Source of the DNA: Isohypsibius dastychi
Lineage: Eukaryota; Tardigrada; Eutardigrada; Parachela; Isohypsibiidae
Direction of reading: 5' to 3'
Length of the DNA: 20,204 bases
Assembly (NCBI GenBank): GCA_034696485.1
Contig: JAQIWT010000444.1
Location: 1-20,204 of the forward strand
Below, piece by piece: positions 19,888 to 20,204 of the stretch; position 1 is the first letter of the stretch; each line of letters starts with the position of its first letter. Below the pieces are notes generated by a model. That model saw only the letters and a list, made by a program, of their open reading frames with translations, was not told the DNA's origin and did not search any database. Position numbers and translations under genes: made by a program.

Positions 19888-20039
19888 TTCTCAAGGAGTT
19901 CTCCTGAATCGTCGAAATCGCTTATTGGGAACTTTTTCTGCCAATGATCGGCCGAGCGAGCTTCGGCCAGTTTCGCGTTATGCTGCAGCTGAGTAAAAAA
20001 ATTACGTATAATTGCAGTAATGGCATCAGAACTCATCAT
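19888..20039 (-). CDS. unc-4: Probable first exon of the unc-4-like gene
   Basis: A minus-strand open segment of 50 codons plus two bases starts at ATG (20039-20037), followed at once by a second ATG, and ends AA|gtaaat. It reads MMSSDAITAIIRNFF, then LAEARSADHW and DFDDSGELLE, with no stop and a balanced charged composition typical of coding sequence. Strand, distance (about 250 bp) and length suit the N-terminus of a short UNC-4 protein. The assignment rests on position; I cannot confirm the homology without a search. Confidence 0.5.
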
Positions 20040-20204
20040 GGCCAATGCCGATCCAAGATTCTAGACTCCAGGATACAGCTACAAAAATGGAAAACTGCGC
20101 GGAAATAAAAATGGCGGATCGCATCCAGAATCTGCGGGAAAAAACAGTGGCATTTGAAGAGTGAAATGAACCATGCCGCGTTTTTAGCTCGTGAAGGCAA
20201 CTAA
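20040..20204. other. Upstream flank of the unc-4-like gene
   Basis: This 165-bp edge segment lies 5' of the probable first exon. A 25-codon plus-strand frame starting at 20082 is too short to call. No promoter element is clear. Confidence 0.4.

Larger units (their letters stand above)
18433..20039 (-). pseudogene. unc-4: UNC-4/UNCX-type homeobox gene, apparently disrupted
   Basis: Three minus-strand segments are visible. The homeodomain spans two exons, split between positions 46 and 47 as in many paired-like genes: 19632-19484 ends in RVQ|gtaaaa, and 18855-18433 starts VWFQNRLAKWRKKEN. The tail GRPAHNAHPQTCSGEP is diagnostic of the UNC-4/UNCX family, and the eh1 motif FSINALL (18510-18490) matches the Groucho/UNC-37 binding element of UNC-4 repressors. 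A probable first exon (20039-19888) encodes MMSSDAITAI onward. Defects: TGA at 18726-18724 in frame after SEEERE; Leu (CTA) for Arg53; Arg for Pro26; Gly for Glu42; and exon 1 (phase 2) does not join in phase to the only AG acceptor seen before the homeodomain exon (phase 1). The frame after the TGA stays open to the eh1 motif, so decay would be recent. A sequencing error, an unseen exon or a divergent live gene remain possible. UNC-4 specifies motor-neuron synaptic identity in C. elegans. Confidence 0.78.

Noticed and set aside
20082-20159. Short plus-strand frame beginning MENCAEIKMADR
   Set aside because: Only 25 codons, antisense to the 5' flank of the unc-4-like gene, with no further support.

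Overview
The window looks like genomic DNA from a small invertebrate with compact, intron-dense genes. A nematode is the best guess: the short UNC-4-type homeobox gene ends in a C-terminal eh1 motif, the MSH6 homologue has no visible PWWP domain, and many introns are 55-250 bp with T-rich acceptors ending in CAG or TAG. The species cannot be named from this sequence. There are no bacterial operons, CRISPR arrays, rRNA genes or convincing tRNAs.

Layout, left to right. (1) Positions 1-4650 hold the 5' end of a kinesin-3 motor gene on the minus strand (KIF13/klp-4 type). Only exons 1 (4599-4650) and 2 (3303-3405) are present; the rest lies beyond the left edge, past an intron of more than 3.3 kb. 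(2) Positions 4651-5775 are the shared upstream region of two divergent genes and include a run of 12 G. (3) Positions 5776-15415 hold a complete mismatch-repair gene, msh-6, on the plus strand. I resolve it into 29 exons whose phases all agree, giving about 1257 residues: a PCNA-binding PIP box, a disordered tail with an NLS, the Phe-X-Glu mismatch-reading motif, lever and clamp, the MutS ATPase, and a short C-terminal exon. (4) Positions 15416-18432 are mostly unassigned. They contain a 43-nt element that recurs with one mismatch and one 127-codon open frame of unknown status. (5) Positions 18433-20039 hold an unc-4/UNCX-type homeobox gene on the minus strand. It appears damaged or unusual: an in-frame TGA after the homeodomain, Leu in place of the near-invariant Arg53, other changes at conserved homeodomain sites, and exons 1 and 2 that do not join in phase.

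The three genes do not form a pathway. The kinesin would act in cargo transport, MSH-6 in nuclear DNA repair with MSH-2, and the UNC-4-like factor in neuronal gene repression.

The signals most worth a second look are (a) the 9-mer ACCGGAAGT, an ETS-type consensus, found nine times in either orientation and mostly in introns of the kinesin and msh-6 genes, where chance predicts about 0.15; and (b) the apparent decay of the unc-4-like gene. I found no convincing new biological system. All exon boundaries come from reading splice signals and protein similarity by eye.
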